Below, piece after piece: positions 1 through 8,803 of a stretch of DNA of 64,000 nt (position 1 is its first letter; every line of letters begins with the position of its first letter). The notes below the pieces were generated by a model, which saw nothing but the letters and a program-made list of their open reading frames with translations, ran no database searches and was not told the origin of the DNA. Location of the stretch: positions 62,001-126,000 of the forward strand of contig NZ_RQHW01000047.1 in NCBI RefSeq assembly GCF_004770995.1, given 5' to 3'. The position numbers and the translations under genes were made by a program. This stretch comes from Leptospira idonii. Its GTDB lineage: Bacteria; Spirochaetota; Leptospiria; Leptospirales; Leptospiraceae.

Positions 1-2
1 GG

Positions 3-122
3 GGAAATGAGAACTTCAGAGTTGCGATCAATTCTGGAAAAACATATAAAGAGTTTCATGAAACCTACAGCAAAACAGAGGCGGACGAGAAGAAAAGAAT
101 CGCCCCTTATTTGTTGTATTAA
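3..122 (+). CDS. 3' end of an unknown gene (partial)
   Basis: An open frame runs from the window edge to a TAA at 120-122 and encodes the last 39 residues of a protein ending in APYLLY. The segment is charged and hydrophilic (Lys, Glu, Thr, Tyr rich). It stops 12 bp before the next start codon, on the same strand, so it is probably the upstream member of the same operon. No family can be recognised from so short a tail. Confidence 0.5.
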   Translation, partial: GNENFRVAINSGKTYKEFHETYSKTEADEKKRIAPYLLY

Positions 123-134
123 AAGGAAAAGACG

Positions 135-752
135 ATGAAACGAATACGAACCATTCTGATTGTTCTTTCTCTGATCGTTTCGTATCAGGGAATTTTTTCT
201 TCTCCCGATGCGGTGCCTTCTTTTAAGAACATACCTAAGGCGAAGTTTTCCGGCAAATTAAAGTCAGTCGCTTATGCTTCCGTTAGAAGCACGCTCTTAA
301 AAGATTACAAAGATACGGAACAAAAAGAAATCAGATACGTTCCATGTTCCGACGATTTTCCTAAGTTAATCGGTGATTTTCCTTGCAGCCTATTGAGTTG
401 GGACGGGGATATCATCGAAGCAAACGAAACGAATGCATCTGCGGATGCGGCTTCCGTGGAAGGCGAGTCCTCAGAGGAACACGACTTGGGAGGAAAGGTT
501 TCCGTTCAAATTTCCAAAACCAAATCTCCCAACCAGAACGGCAAAGTTCTTTTGTTAGGGGAAGGAGAAGACATGCTCCGATTGTTTTATTTTCCCAACG
601 GGAACATTTCCCATTATCAATTTAGAGACGAAGTGATCGTGTTCAGATGGGCGTCCGAAAAAGAAACTCAAACATTGGTAGGTATATTCCATTTGAAGTT
701 GAATTCGGAACTTTTCCCCATTTCAGGAAAGGAACTTAGTTTCACACCATGA
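135..752 (+). CDS. Exported protein of unknown function
   Basis: The 205-residue product begins with a basic n-region (MKRIR) and a hydrophobic stretch to about residue 22, ending near SSPDA, which reads as a Sec signal peptide. The mature part is hydrophilic, with an acidic Ser/Glu-rich segment around residues 98-118. I recognise no domain. A purine-rich AAGGAAAAG upstream of the ATG serves as ribosome binding site. The stop overlaps the next ATG (ATGA), indicating translational coupling. Probably periplasmic or surface-associated; the function is open. Confidence 0.75.
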   Translation: MKRIRTILIVLSLIVSYQGIFSSPDAVPSFKNIPKAKFSGKLKSVAYASVRSTLLKDYKDTEQKEIRYVPCSDDFPKLIGDFPCSLLSWDGDIIEANETNASADAASVEGESSEEHDLGGKVSVQISKTKSPNQNGKVLLLGEGEDMLRLFYFPNGNISHYQFRDEVIVFRWASEKETQTLVGIFHLKLNSELFPISGKELSFTP

Positions 753-1642
753 CAGTTTATTCCGGATACATTCGCATGATGGAACACGAGGGCACGACCC
801 CTGTTCGATATAGGTGGAGTTATGCGAATTATCAGGATGAAGCTGATAAAAAAAGACCGGGGAAATCGGAAGCTATCGAAAGTTTTTCCTCCGAATTTCT
901 AAACGACTTTCTTGGAAAAAAATTGAAACTTACTTCCAACGGAAAAATCCGTTGTTTGGACTGCGGTAAACCTACTAAAAAATCATTCAACCAGGGAAGT
1001 TGTTTCGAGTGTTTTTCAAATAAGGCAAACAATGATCTATGCATCATGCGCCCCGAGACCTGCCATTTTCATAAAGGAACTTGCAGGGAACCGGAGTGGG
1101 GGAAAAAGTATTGTTTTCAAGAACATACTGTTTACTTCGCAAATTCGAGCGGCCTGAAGGTGGGAATCACCAAAGAAAAACCGGTGAGCAATCGCTGGGT
1201 GGACCAAGGAGCTCGTTTCGGAATTCCTCTTTTGACAGTCTCTTCCAGAAGGGAAGCAGGCATCATCGAACATTATTTAGCCGGTTTTCTCCCCGATAAA
1301 ACCTCCTGGCAAAAAATGATCCAAGGGGATCCTCCGGAAATCAACCTAACCAAGGAAAGGGATAAATTCGTCAGACATTTAGAAACGAAAGAATTTCCTA
1401 TGGAAAATGAAAAAGGCAAAACTGTGCTTTTGAATTGGAACAGAACAAATATAGATTCTCCGCAAGAGATACAATACCCCATTCTTTCTTATCCGAAAAA
1501 GGTAAAGTCTTACAAACTATCCGAAACCGATTCCATAGAAGATGTACTTGTGGGAATCAAAGGACAATATCTTCTTTTTGAAAACGGAGCCATCAATATT
1601 CGCAGTTACGGCGGATACCATGTCGTATTCGAAGTTAAATAA
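749..1642 (+). CDS. DUF2797 family protein
   Basis: The 297-residue protein matches the DUF2797 family as I know it: an N-terminal region followed by a cysteine-rich zinc-ribbon-like block (CLDCGK, then CFEC, about residues 70-90), a second Cys/His block (CHFHKGTC and a later YCFQEH), and a GIY-YIG-like stretch where VGITKE is followed by NRW and DQGA. Four plus three Cys and nearby His residues suggest metal binding. The biochemical role of the family is not established to my knowledge. It starts inside the previous stop codon and overlaps the next gene by 23 bp, so these genes are translated together. Confidence 0.8.
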   Translation: MTVYSGYIRMMEHEGTTPVRYRWSYANYQDEADKKRPGKSEAIESFSSEFLNDFLGKKLKLTSNGKIRCLDCGKPTKKSFNQGSCFECFSNKANNDLCIMRPETCHFHKGTCREPEWGKKYCFQEHTVYFANSSGLKVGITKEKPVSNRWVDQGARFGIPLLTVSSRREAGIIEHYLAGFLPDKTSWQKMIQGDPPEINLTKERDKFVRHLETKEFPMENEKGKTVLLNWNRTNIDSPQEIQYPILSYPKKVKSYKLSETDSIEDVLVGIKGQYLLFENGAINIRSYGGYHVVFEVK

Positions 1643-2324
1643 ACGAATCTCCCTGGAGGGAGGGTTTTCCACGGAGATACTCTGGGAAGATGAATCTTTC
1701 CTCATTGCGAACAAACCGTCCGGACTTCCCGTCCATGAAACAAAAGATCCGAAACGCCCCGATTTTACAAGGCTTGTTGCGAAAGCTTTACATATATCTC
1801 ACCTAAGAACAGTAAATCGATTGGATTTGGGAACCAGCGGGATCGTTTTATTGGGAAAAGAAGGAGCGGATAACTCCTATCTTGATGGAATTCTCTCTTC
1901 GGGCAAAAAAGAATATCTATTCATCGCAGAGGGACTTCCCGATTGGATACAGAAACGATCCGAGTGTTTTCTAAAAGACGGTAATAAAAGAGTTTCTGTC
2001 GTCCGTAGCGGAGGAAAAAAAGCAATCACTGAATTCGAAGTTTTAATTAGGGACGATGCAAAGCTCCTTTTTTTGGGAAAGGCAAACCTAATTACAGGAA
2101 GGCGACATCAGATTCGAATTATGATTTCAGAGGAAGGTTTTCCCATTTTGGGGGATGATGTTTACGGAAAAGAAAAAGCAGACTCCGAGAAACGTATGTA
2201 TTTACATGCTTGGAAATTTTCCTTTCAGGGAAAAGATGGTAAGGAAGTGGTGATTCAATCTTCTTTGCCGAAATCTTTTTCGGAAAGAATGCAAGGGATC
2301 GAATCTGTTTTAAAAACCGAATGA
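1620..2324 (+). CDS. RluA-family RNA pseudouridine synthase
   Basis: The product isomerises uridine to pseudouridine in rRNA or tRNA. The family signature HLRTVNRLDLGTSG lies near residues 61-74, with the catalytic Asp at about 69 in the RLD triplet; the preceding NKPSGLPVH and the later GRRHQIR motifs are also typical. I chose ATG 1620 over an earlier in-frame ATG at 1542, because the extra 26 residues lie wholly within the DUF2797 gene and have no family counterpart. At about 234 residues it is a short, S4-less member, and which position it modifies cannot be read from the sequence. The stop overlaps the next ATG. Confidence 0.85.
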   Translation: MSYSKLNKRISLEGGFSTEILWEDESFLIANKPSGLPVHETKDPKRPDFTRLVAKALHISHLRTVNRLDLGTSGIVLLGKEGADNSYLDGILSSGKKEYLFIAEGLPDWIQKRSECFLKDGNKRVSVVRSGGKKAITEFEVLIRDDAKLLFLGKANLITGRRHQIRIMISEEGFPILGDDVYGKEKADSEKRMYLHAWKFSFQGKDGKEVVIQSSLPKSFSERMQGIESVLKTE

Positions 2325-2857
2325 GTTCTATGGAAATCCAAAATCCTCCCGAAGAATACCAATTGTTTCTCAAAGAGGTAAATTTCTCTCTGAAGTTTAC
2401 TCAATTCAGAAAGTCGTTGAGTTTATGTTTTCTCGCTCTTTATCTTTATCTTCTTTTTTCCTCCAAATATACTGCAAGCCCTCTGATTGTACTTATCAAT
2501 TATTTGGCGATTTATACTTCTTTTTCCGGACTCATCGCATATAAGTTTTTCGAAATTCCTAAACTTCTTTTGGATGTGGGAAAAACGGGGGATGCGTCCT
2601 CTTTTTTTCATTTGTCTTCTGTTTGGCGGCAGAAGGTGTTGGAGAACACCTTAAAACGTAAAAATATTTTCCCATTACCGGAGAACCTTTCCGAAATGAA
2701 ATCCGAGGAAATCATTTCTCTTCTGGCACTGAAAGACCGTTTGAATTGGATTCGGATCGGCTGGATTTATTTGGGAAAATACGTTTTGACCGTCGGGATC
2801 GCTTGCAGTTATCTTTTTTACATCTATTGGAAAACAGGATTCAGCAGAGACGGCTGA
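2321..2857 (+). CDS. Small inner-membrane protein of unknown function
   Basis: This 178-residue protein starts in an ATGA overlap with the pseudouridine synthase. It has two adjacent hydrophobic segments (about 31-48 and 52-74) and a third near the C-terminus (about 150-170), separated by a soluble charged loop that includes LPENLSEMKSEE. The pattern suggests an inner-membrane protein with a cytoplasmic middle domain. I recognise no family. An ATG two codons further in (MEIQ) is an alternative start. Confidence 0.7.
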   Translation: MSSMEIQNPPEEYQLFLKEVNFSLKFTQFRKSLSLCFLALYLYLLFSSKYTASPLIVLINYLAIYTSFSGLIAYKFFEIPKLLLDVGKTGDASSFFHLSSVWRQKVLENTLKRKNIFPLPENLSEMKSEEIISLLALKDRLNWIRIGWIYLGKYVLTVGIACSYLFYIYWKTGFSRDG

Positions 2858-2905
2858 AATAACATTTTTCCTTGTCGCTCGGACCCCGGGAATAAACTTA
2901 TCCCT

Positions 2906-4003
2906 ATGGGATTGAATTGCGGTATCGTCGGTCTCCCCAACGTGGGAAAGTCTACAATTTTTAATGCTTTGACCAAAGCAGGTGCTCAAATGGCAAATTA
3001 TCCTTTTTGCACCATCGAACCAAACACTGGAATCGTAGAGGTTCCCGACAAAAGATTAGACCGCCTTACAGAACTTTATAAACCTAAAAGAACTGTTGCG
3101 ACCACAATCGAATTCGTGGACATTGCCGGCCTTGTAAAAGGAGCAAGCCAGGGAGAAGGTTTGGGAAACCAGTTTTTATCCCACATTCGTGAAGTGGAAG
3201 CGATCTGCCATGTAGTGAGAGCCTTCGAAGATGAAAATATAACTCATGTTCATGGAAAAGTGGATCCGATCGAAGACATTACGGTAATCAATTACGAACT
3301 TATATTATCCGACTTGGACAGTTTGGAAAAACAACACCAAAGAGTTTCTAAAACGGCAAAAACCGGGAATAAGGAAGCTCTTGAAATTTCCTCAGTCATG
3401 GAAAAGATCTTAGATGCCTTAAAAAAAGGAAATCGAGCTGCATCCGTTCCATTGACGGACGATGAGAAAAAAATCGCCAAAAAATTCAATTTAATCACCA
3501 TCAAACCAGTATTATATGTGGCGAATATATTGGATTCAGAAGTCAAAAAATCCAAAAATCCTCATGTGGAAACCATCAAAGAATACGCCTCTAAAGAAGG
3601 TGCCGAAGTGGTTGTGTTATGTGGTCGTTTCGAAGAGGAAATTTCCGGTTTGGAAAAAGACGATCAACTTGCCTTTTTGGAAGAGATCGGAGAAACCGAA
3701 TCCGGCCTTTCCAGAATGATCCAAGCCTCCTACAAACTTTTGGGTCTACTTACTTTTTTCACCGCAGGGGTGGAGGAGGTGAGAGCTTGGACTACCAATG
3801 TGGGAAGCACTGGGCCTTTGGCTGCGGCTGTCATCCATTCCGATTTTGAAAAGGGATACATTCGTGCCGAAGTCATGAAATACGAAGACATCGACCGCAC
3901 AGGAGATCCTGCAAAAGTGAAAGAAGAAGGAAAGCTCAGGGTGGAAGGTAAGGATTACGTCGTTCAAGACGGAGATTTGATTTATTTCCGAGTCAACGCT
4001 TAA
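2906..4003 (+). CDS. ychF: Redox-regulated ATPase/GTPase YchF
   Basis: YchF is a universal Obg-like P-loop NTPase that associates with ribosomes. The 365-residue length is standard. The P-loop GLPNVGKST lies at residues 9-17, the G3 element [10 protein letters not shown] at about 72-81, the conserved [10 protein letters not shown] segment between them, and a C-terminal TGS domain covers roughly the last 85 residues (AGVEEVRAW onward). The gene stands about 50 bp after the preceding one and may have its own promoter. No terminator with a T-run follows on this strand. Confidence 0.96.
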   Translation: MGLNCGIVGLPNVGKSTIFNALTKAGAQMANYPFCTIEPNTGIVEVPDKRLDRLTELYKPKRTVATTIEFVDIAGLVKGASQGEGLGNQFLSHIREVEAICHVVRAFEDENITHVHGKVDPIEDITVINYELILSDLDSLEKQHQRVSKTAKTGNKEALEISSVMEKILDALKKGNRAASVPLTDDEKKIAKKFNLITIKPVLYVANILDSEVKKSKNPHVETIKEYASKEGAEVVVLCGRFEEEISGLEKDDQLAFLEEIGETESGLSRMIQASYKLLGLLTFFTAGVEEVRAWTTNVGSTGPLAAAVIHSDFEKGYIRAEVMKYEDIDRTGDPAKVKEEGKLRVEGKDYVVQDGDLIYFRVNA

Positions 4004-4030
4004 GAGATCTATTCTTTTCTATTTGATTCT

Positions 4031-4065
4031 CCGCAAAAAAAGAATCCCGACAGTTTTGTCGGGAT
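4031..4065 (-). terminator. Rho-independent terminator of the CHAT-sigma operon
   Basis: A perfect 8-bp stem (ATCCCGAC at 4044-4051 with GTCGGGAT at 4058-4065) encloses a 6-nt loop. Read on the minus strand, the stem is followed by TTCTTTTTTT, a proper U-tract, so it ends transcription coming from the 4177 gene. On the plus strand no T-run follows, so it is at best a weak terminator for ychF. Confidence 0.8.
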
Positions 4066-4176
4066 GATGAGTAATCTATTTGGAAAAGAAAAAGTAGCCC
4101 ACCTCGGAGATGCGCTGAGCTACCTAAAGATAAATGTCCTGAATTAGGGATTTTATTGCAGGGAAGATAAAAAAAA

Positions 4177-4716
4177 TTAAGAAAAAGATTCTTGTAAAAC
4201 GAGGTGAAATCGACCGATTTCCTTGTTCTCCTCTAAAAACACCACTTCCGACGAAGTTTCCATGGTGATGGGAGAATCGAACATTTTCTCTTTCTGTAAG
4301 TTATTCAAAGTTTCTATCGTATCGCCATCTAACTTTAGTTTTGCTTTGTAAGCTGCTGGAGGGTTTATTTCTACGGAGAGATAGATTTCCGAATTCTCTT
4401 GGTTGGGGGAGAGAATGAATTGAATCTCTTTGCCTTCCAATGTTCTATTCAATTTGAATTGTTGAATGGACCCTCCTCTGAAGGCCATTTTACCTACAGG
4501 GCTTAACTCTTCCAAACCGAAGTCATTGGAAAGCACTTGTAATTTTTCCCCTACAATTCTTAAAATCATCGTAAAACCGGAATCAGATTTTGGTAGGATC
4601 TGAGAGATTAGGCGGTCTACTGTATCTTGATCCGCTTCTTCTCCTTGCTTCATAAGGAAAAATGCTTCTTTGAGCTTTATTTGGTTCATAAATGAGTTTG
4701 GATCAAACGGTTCCAT
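4177..4716 (-). CDS. Unknown protein encoded directly after the ECF sigma factor
   Basis: The 179-residue product has no signal peptide and no membrane segment, so it should be cytoplasmic. It begins MEPFDPNSF and has a helical, charged N-terminal third followed by a beta-rich region (for example GKEIQFILSP and SEIYLSVEI). I recognise no family. A good AGGAA ribosome binding site lies before the ATG, 17 bp after the sigma factor stop. Its place as last gene after a sigma factor and a CHAT protease makes a sigma regulator or protease substrate an attractive guess, but nothing in the sequence proves it. Confidence 0.75.
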   Translation of the reverse strand: MEPFDPNSFMNQIKLKEAFFLMKQGEEADQDTVDRLISQILPKSDSGFTMILRIVGEKLQVLSNDFGLEELSPVGKMAFRGGSIQQFKLNRTLEGKEIQFILSPNQENSEIYLSVEINPPAAYKAKLKLDGDTIETLNNLQKEKMFDSPITMETSSEVVFLEENKEIGRFHLVLQESFS

Positions 4717-4733
4717 TTATATATTTCCTAATC

Positions 4734-5303
4734 TCAGCTCTTTATTTCTTTTTGGACGATTTTTTTTATCTTTTCCTTCGCTCTGCTGGCGCGCGCCAGA
4801 ATTGTACCTAGAGGAAGAGATAAAATCTCTGCAATATCTTTAAATTTGTAACCTTTTAACCGTAAAACAAGTATTTCCTGATAAGGTTCGTCTAATAAAG
4901 AAATTCTATTATAAAATTCGTTCTTTTCTTCCAGTTCGAAATAAGTAGTCTCCTGATTCGGTCTTTCGTCTAATATGTCTATTGCGAGGTCTAGATTTAG
5001 TCCTTCCCTAAAATCTTGTCTTCTGATCACTCTCGTTTGAGAAAGACTGACGTTTTTTGCAATTTCACTGAGAAATACAATGAATGCAGGAAGGCTGTCA
5101 CCTTTGAATTTTCCAATCAACCGATATTCGTTGTGAGTTAGGCGGAGGTAAACCAGCTGTACTGTGTCTTCCACTTCGGATCTAGGAACATAGTGGGCTA
5201 CTGTTCCGCTAATCAGTCTGTGGAATTTGAGAATAAAGGATTTCCATGCGGACTCTTTGCCGAGAAGGCATTCATCCAATAGTTTTCTAATCTCGTCACT
5301 CAT
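4734..5303 (-). CDS. ECF-type RNA polymerase sigma factor
   Basis: The 189-residue protein has the two-domain layout of extracytoplasmic-function sigma factors. Region 2 spans about residues 20-90 (FHRLISG, then EDTVQLVYLRL), and region 4 spans about 130-185 (LDEPYQEILVLRL, helix-turn-helix KFKDIAEILSLPLGTILARASRAKEKIKK). No classical anti-sigma factor with a membrane segment lies next to it; its neighbours are an exported protein, a CHAT protease and a small cytoplasmic protein. The gene begins 6 bp after the exported protein's stop. Its promoter targets cannot be read from this window. Confidence 0.88.
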   Translation of the reverse strand: MSDEIRKLLDECLLGKESAWKSFILKFHRLISGTVAHYVPRSEVEDTVQLVYLRLTHNEYRLIGKFKGDSLPAFIVFLSEIAKNVSLSQTRVIRRQDFREGLNLDLAIDILDERPNQETTYFELEEKNEFYNRISLLDEPYQEILVLRLKGYKFKDIAEILSLPLGTILARASRAKEKIKKIVQKEIKS

Positions 5304-5309
5304 TGCAGT

Positions 5310-6290
5310 TCACGGCAAACTTTGCTGTTTGAGGCAAGAATTGCGAATCTCTAACCAACGTCTTTCAAAATGTGCCGAATGGTATATGTTTTTTCTGAGA
5401 AATTGGACTGTTGCCTCTTCTTCTGGATCCGATTCTTTCGTGAAAGTCCCATATTGGGTGAAAAAACCGTAAAATCCCAGAAGCCGGAACTTTTTTTCCT
5501 GGTTTCCCAATGCAGTTATGCAGTTGGAAAGCTCTTGCAATTGTTGTTTTTTTTCGGAAGGGAAAGTAGGGTCTTTTCCCCATTCGTCCATAATTTTGAG
5601 ATAGTATCCCTCTGCTCTTTTGTTTTCGGAAAGAAGGTTTTTTTCATTCCAAGGACTTTGTGTGGAATAGGAATAGATGTGGTAGATCTGCTGGTTGGAA
5701 AGAAGTAAATCTTCTTTGATTCTAAGAAGCATTGTCTTCTTTCTGTGTTCCGGCATATCCTTATAAACGATCCGATTGATTTCTTCCGTGAAACCTTTTT
5801 CTTTTCCGTACCAAACCAATGTATGAGGATCGTAAAAATTCGAAAAAACATAAACTCTGTCTTCCCACAGAGGTAGAATTTCCTCTGCGATTTTTTTGAT
5901 TTCGGGATTTTGTATTTCCGTTTCTAATATTTCCAATTTAGGAAATTGAATGATCTCGAATAATTTTTGTTTTATCTTTTGTTCTTGGCCCGGCTCAGAA
6001 CAGTTCTTCAAATAAATCAAAGAATCGATGGAAGAAAAAGGTTTTAGGATTTTAGAGAGAGAAACGATTTTTTTATTCGTGCATTTTTTTATATAAAATT
6101 CGAATTCCGATTCGATGGCATCTTCATCCGAGGAAGGATTGATTGTTTCTTTATAATGGGAATCTTTCAGTTTGGTTGTGGGAATTTTTGTTTTTAAATA
6201 GAGTTCGAAGTGTTCCTTTGCTTCGTCGGCGTACAAAGAAAAACAAAACATTAAAAAGCATAGAATCCAAAAAAGAGATGTTTCCTTCAC
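5310..6290 (-). CDS. Exported protein of unknown function in the CHAT-sigma operon
   Basis: The 326-residue product starts with GTG, overlapping the CHAT gene stop (GTGA). A signal peptide is clear: a short charged start (MKET), a hydrophobic core to about residue 20, and a cleavage-like SLYADEA. The mature part is alpha-helical by composition, rich in Lys, Glu and aromatic residues, with five Cys (at about 69, 96, 257 and others) that could form disulphides in the periplasm. No known domain is recognised. By position it could be the periplasmic sensor or ligand for the C-terminal tail of the CHAT protein; this is inference. Confidence 0.78.
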   Translation of the reverse strand: MKETSLFWILCFLMFCFSLYADEAKEHFELYLKTKIPTTKLKDSHYKETINPSSDEDAIESEFEFYIKKCTNKKIVSLSKILKPFSSIDSLIYLKNCSEPGQEQKIKQKLFEIIQFPKLEILETEIQNPEIKKIAEEILPLWEDRVYVFSNFYDPHTLVWYGKEKGFTEEINRIVYKDMPEHRKKTMLLRIKEDLLLSNQQIYHIYSYSTQSPWNEKNLLSENKRAEGYYLKIMDEWGKDPTFPSEKKQQLQELSNCITALGNQEKKFRLLGFYGFFTQYGTFTKESDPEEEATVQFLRKNIYHSAHFERRWLEIRNSCLKQQSLP

Positions 6291-7660
6291 GGAGAATGTC
6301 CTATTTTACTTTTGAATTCATAATACTTCAGGCTTTCCGTTTTGTCTTCCCGCAAAATTCCGTTCAAAATAGTTTCTTTTGCTTCTTTGTCCAGAAGAGG
6401 ATGGTCTTTCTTTAGAAAAGAGGAAGCTTCTTTTTTGAATTGGACATCTTGAATCTTAGAGATTAGAATTTCCGTTTCCGAAAGTTTTGGTTTGGCAACT
6501 GGCTTCTCTTCTCTTTTGGTTTCTCGGGAAATCTTTTTTTGCCCAATTTCGGGAATCGCAGTCGTTGGAGAAGGGTCGTCCTGTCGGAAGAAAGAAAATG
6601 AATATAGAAATCCTCCGATGAGAATCACAAAGAAAGAAGTAGTGAGCCAAGTGTAATTCTTCTTAGGTTTTTCTGGCGCAAAACATACGAAAGAGAGAGC
6701 TCCTAAGAGACTTTTTGTATCAGAGTCGAGAAGGTATTGTTTTGTTTTTTGATACGATTTGTAAATATCTTTCGATTTCAGATATTCTTTCCAGAATCGT
6801 TCTCCTGCCGCTTCCGCGATTTTTGTTTCTACTGGAGATAAAAATCCGATTACATATCCTGCTCCCGCTTTGAGGAAACTTGCGGCAAGTCCTCCCGTGT
6901 GTCTGGATTCGTAAGCGGAATGGCAACTGTTGAGAAAAACAAGTTTTAGATTGGAGAGTTTTGCATTCGCAATCTCTTTTCCTATCACTAAGTTTTCTTT
7001 TTCGAAAGGAATGCCTTCTTTTTCAGTATGGCCTGCGTAATGCACCAGACTTGCTTCGGAGAGTTCTTCCCAAAATCGAACCAATTTCAACTGCTCTCCT
7101 TTCAATACTTTCAAAGGAATGTTGGATTCGTTCTCTACGATTTTTGCGATGGAGGACACTTCTATTCGTACACTGTCCGTTAGTTCCTTTTGAACGGGAT
7201 TGGAAACGATTAAAAAACCGTTTTTGTCTTTCGTTTCCGTATAAAGAAAATCGGATCGAATGCCTCTTACGATTCTGTTCCATTCCCAAAAGAAACCCTT
7301 ATGAGTCCTGAGTATTTCCCAGGGAAAGGCGGTGAATTCAGGATCTGTTTGTACGATGATTTCTTCTTGAAAGTCGGGATGTTTCCAAGGAGGGGTTTTT
7401 GTTCCGAAAATCATCTGTTCCAGAACGAAAGTTTTTTTTAGAACCTTTTCGTGAAATTCATGTTTGTCGGGAGGAGAACTCAAGACCCTTGTCAAAAAAT
7501 TTTCCCAGTCTTTTTTAAATTCGATCAGGTTTCTCCCGTCGATCGGGCAGATGACCTCTACAGGATGTAAACTTTTTTTACTTTCTTCCCAGAACAGTTC
7601 TCCGTCGAATTTTCCTTCGCCGAAACTTTTGCTCGGTTTTGCGATGATTCTAATCTTCAT
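6287..7660 (-). CDS. Membrane-anchored CHAT-domain cysteine protease
   Basis: The 457-residue protein carries a CHAT domain (caspase/separase-like clan CD peptidase fold) at about residues 95-330. The expected catalytic dyad is present: His211 in VHYAGH and Cys246 in LNSC, each after a hydrophobic strand, and the usual GGLAASFLKAGAGYVIG helix follows. A single membrane helix lies at about 337-358, preceded by KPKK and followed by acidic residues, so by the positive-inside rule the protease should be cytoplasmic and the roughly 100-residue tail periplasmic. The tail is Lys/Glu-rich and helical. Unlike most CHAT proteins, no TPRs are fused; a helical-repeat protein is encoded two genes upstream instead. 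The gene starts 6 bp after the desulfurase stop without a strong Shine-Dalgarno, which suggests translational coupling. Confidence 0.87.
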   Translation of the reverse strand: MKIRIIAKPSKSFGEGKFDGELFWEESKKSLHPVEVICPIDGRNLIEFKKDWENFLTRVLSSPPDKHEFHEKVLKKTFVLEQMIFGTKTPPWKHPDFQEEIIVQTDPEFTAFPWEILRTHKGFFWEWNRIVRGIRSDFLYTETKDKNGFLIVSNPVQKELTDSVRIEVSSIAKIVENESNIPLKVLKGEQLKLVRFWEELSEASLVHYAGHTEKEGIPFEKENLVIGKEIANAKLSNLKLVFLNSCHSAYESRHTGGLAASFLKAGAGYVIGFLSPVETKIAEAAGERFWKEYLKSKDIYKSYQKTKQYLLDSDTKSLLGALSFVCFAPEKPKKNYTWLTTSFFVILIGGFLYSFSFFRQDDPSPTTAIPEIGQKKISRETKREEKPVAKPKLSETEILISKIQDVQFKKEASSFLKKDHPLLDKEAKETILNGILREDKTESLKYYEFKSKIGHSP

Positions 7661-7666
7661 AAAAAA

Positions 7667-8803
7667 TTAAAAACTGCGGAACTTTTCGATCAATTCTTCG
7701 AAACTTGTAAGCAAGTGTTTCACTTCCTCTTCCGTTGTGAAATAGCCGGTGGAAATTCGTATGCATCGCAATGCTTCTTCTTTGGAATACCCCATCGCAA
7801 GTAAGGAACCGGAAGCTTCTCTAGCTCTCGATTTACAAGAGCTCCCCGTAGAGATTATGATTTTCTTTTCTTCCATTCCCAAAAGGAAAAAATCCAGTTC
7901 CTCTATCGGCAATAACACAAAACTGGTGTTGTACAGCCGATTCGAATCTTCCGCAATGATTTTACATCCCCATTCTTTGAGAGAGGATTCTATTCGTATT
8001 CTGTAATTTTCTAATTTTTTGTTTTTATTCGCAAGTTCTTCTAGTTGCAATTTACTTGCTTCCCGGAAGGCCAAAATAGAGGGGAGGTTTTCCGTCCCGG
8101 CCCTGTGGCCGTTCTCTTGGTTTCCTCCTGCAAATAAATGAAAGTTTTTCGAATCGTAACAGACGGAAGTAATGGCAGTTCCCATTCCTCCTCCTATCTT
8201 ATGAGAGGAAAAACTGAAACCGTCGAAAAGATCGAAATCAACTTCCGTTTTTCCGAAGGCCTGCATTAAATCGCTAAAAAAAGGGGAATTATGCGACCTA
8301 GCGATTTCCGAGATTTCCCTGACAGGCTGCAAAACCCCCGTTTCATTTCCTGCCATCAAACAGATGACGGGAAGAGGGGAGTTTTGCAAAAGAGTTTCTA
8401 AAGAAGAAAGAAGAATCTTGCCGGATTTATTCGTAGAAATAATTTTTTTCTCAAATCCGTAATCGTCCAAGGCTCCATACATACTGGAGTGTTCGAAAGG
8501 GCTGACGATGACTTCATTTAACTCCGGAAAACGATCTCTTAGGTTTTGAATGAGAAGATAGTTCGCTTCCGTGCCGGTAGAAGAAAAGATCAAAGAACTT
8601 TCTTTTTTACCGGTGAGTTCAGAAAAATATTTCCGAACGGATTCTATTTTTCCCTGATTTCTGAGAGAGAACCTGGTTGCTCCGGAAGGGTTGTAAAAAT
8701 CGGTTAGGTATTCCTTTAGGCTGAGTTCTAATAGTTCTGAAAAAGGAGGGTGAGTTGCATTATAGTCGAAATAACTGATTTCACTGGGAAAGGGGGATCT
8801 CAT
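7667..8803 (-). CDS. Cysteine desulfurase-like class V aminotransferase (NifS/IscS family)
   Basis: This PLP enzyme should release sulfur from cysteine as a protein persulfide. Family residues are intact: His105 for the cofactor ring (FEHSSMYG), the Asp/Gln pair in SDLMQAFGK, the PLP lysine in SHKIGGG, GHRAGTEN, and the mobile-loop cysteine in STGSSCKS. ATG 8803 with GAGGAAG just upstream is a better start than the TTG at 8815. It overlaps the upstream gene by 23 bp. No isc or suf partner is nearby, which is odd for a housekeeping desulfurase; it may serve a special role in this operon or only be co-transcribed. Confidence 0.87.
   Translation of the reverse strand: MRSPFPSEISYFDYNATHPPFSELLELSLKEYLTDFYNPSGATRFSLRNQGKIESVRKYFSELTGKKESSLIFSSTGTEANYLLIQNLRDRFPELNEVIVSPFEHSSMYGALDDYGFEKKIISTNKSGKILLSSLETLLQNSPLPVICLMAGNETGVLQPVREISEIARSHNSPFFSDLMQAFGKTEVDFDLFDGFSFSSHKIGGGMGTAITSVCYDSKNFHLFAGGNQENGHRAGTENLPSILAFREASKLQLEELANKNKKLENYRIRIESSLKEWGCKIIAEDSNRLYNTSFVLLPIEELDFFLLGMEEKKIIISTGSSCKSRAREASGSLLAMGYSKEEALRCIRISTGYFTTEEEVKHLLTSFEELIEKFRSF

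Noticed and set aside
4044..4065. Terminator for ychF on the plus strand
   Set aside because: The stem is followed by ATGAGTAAT on the plus strand with no T-run; the U-tract is on the minus strand only.
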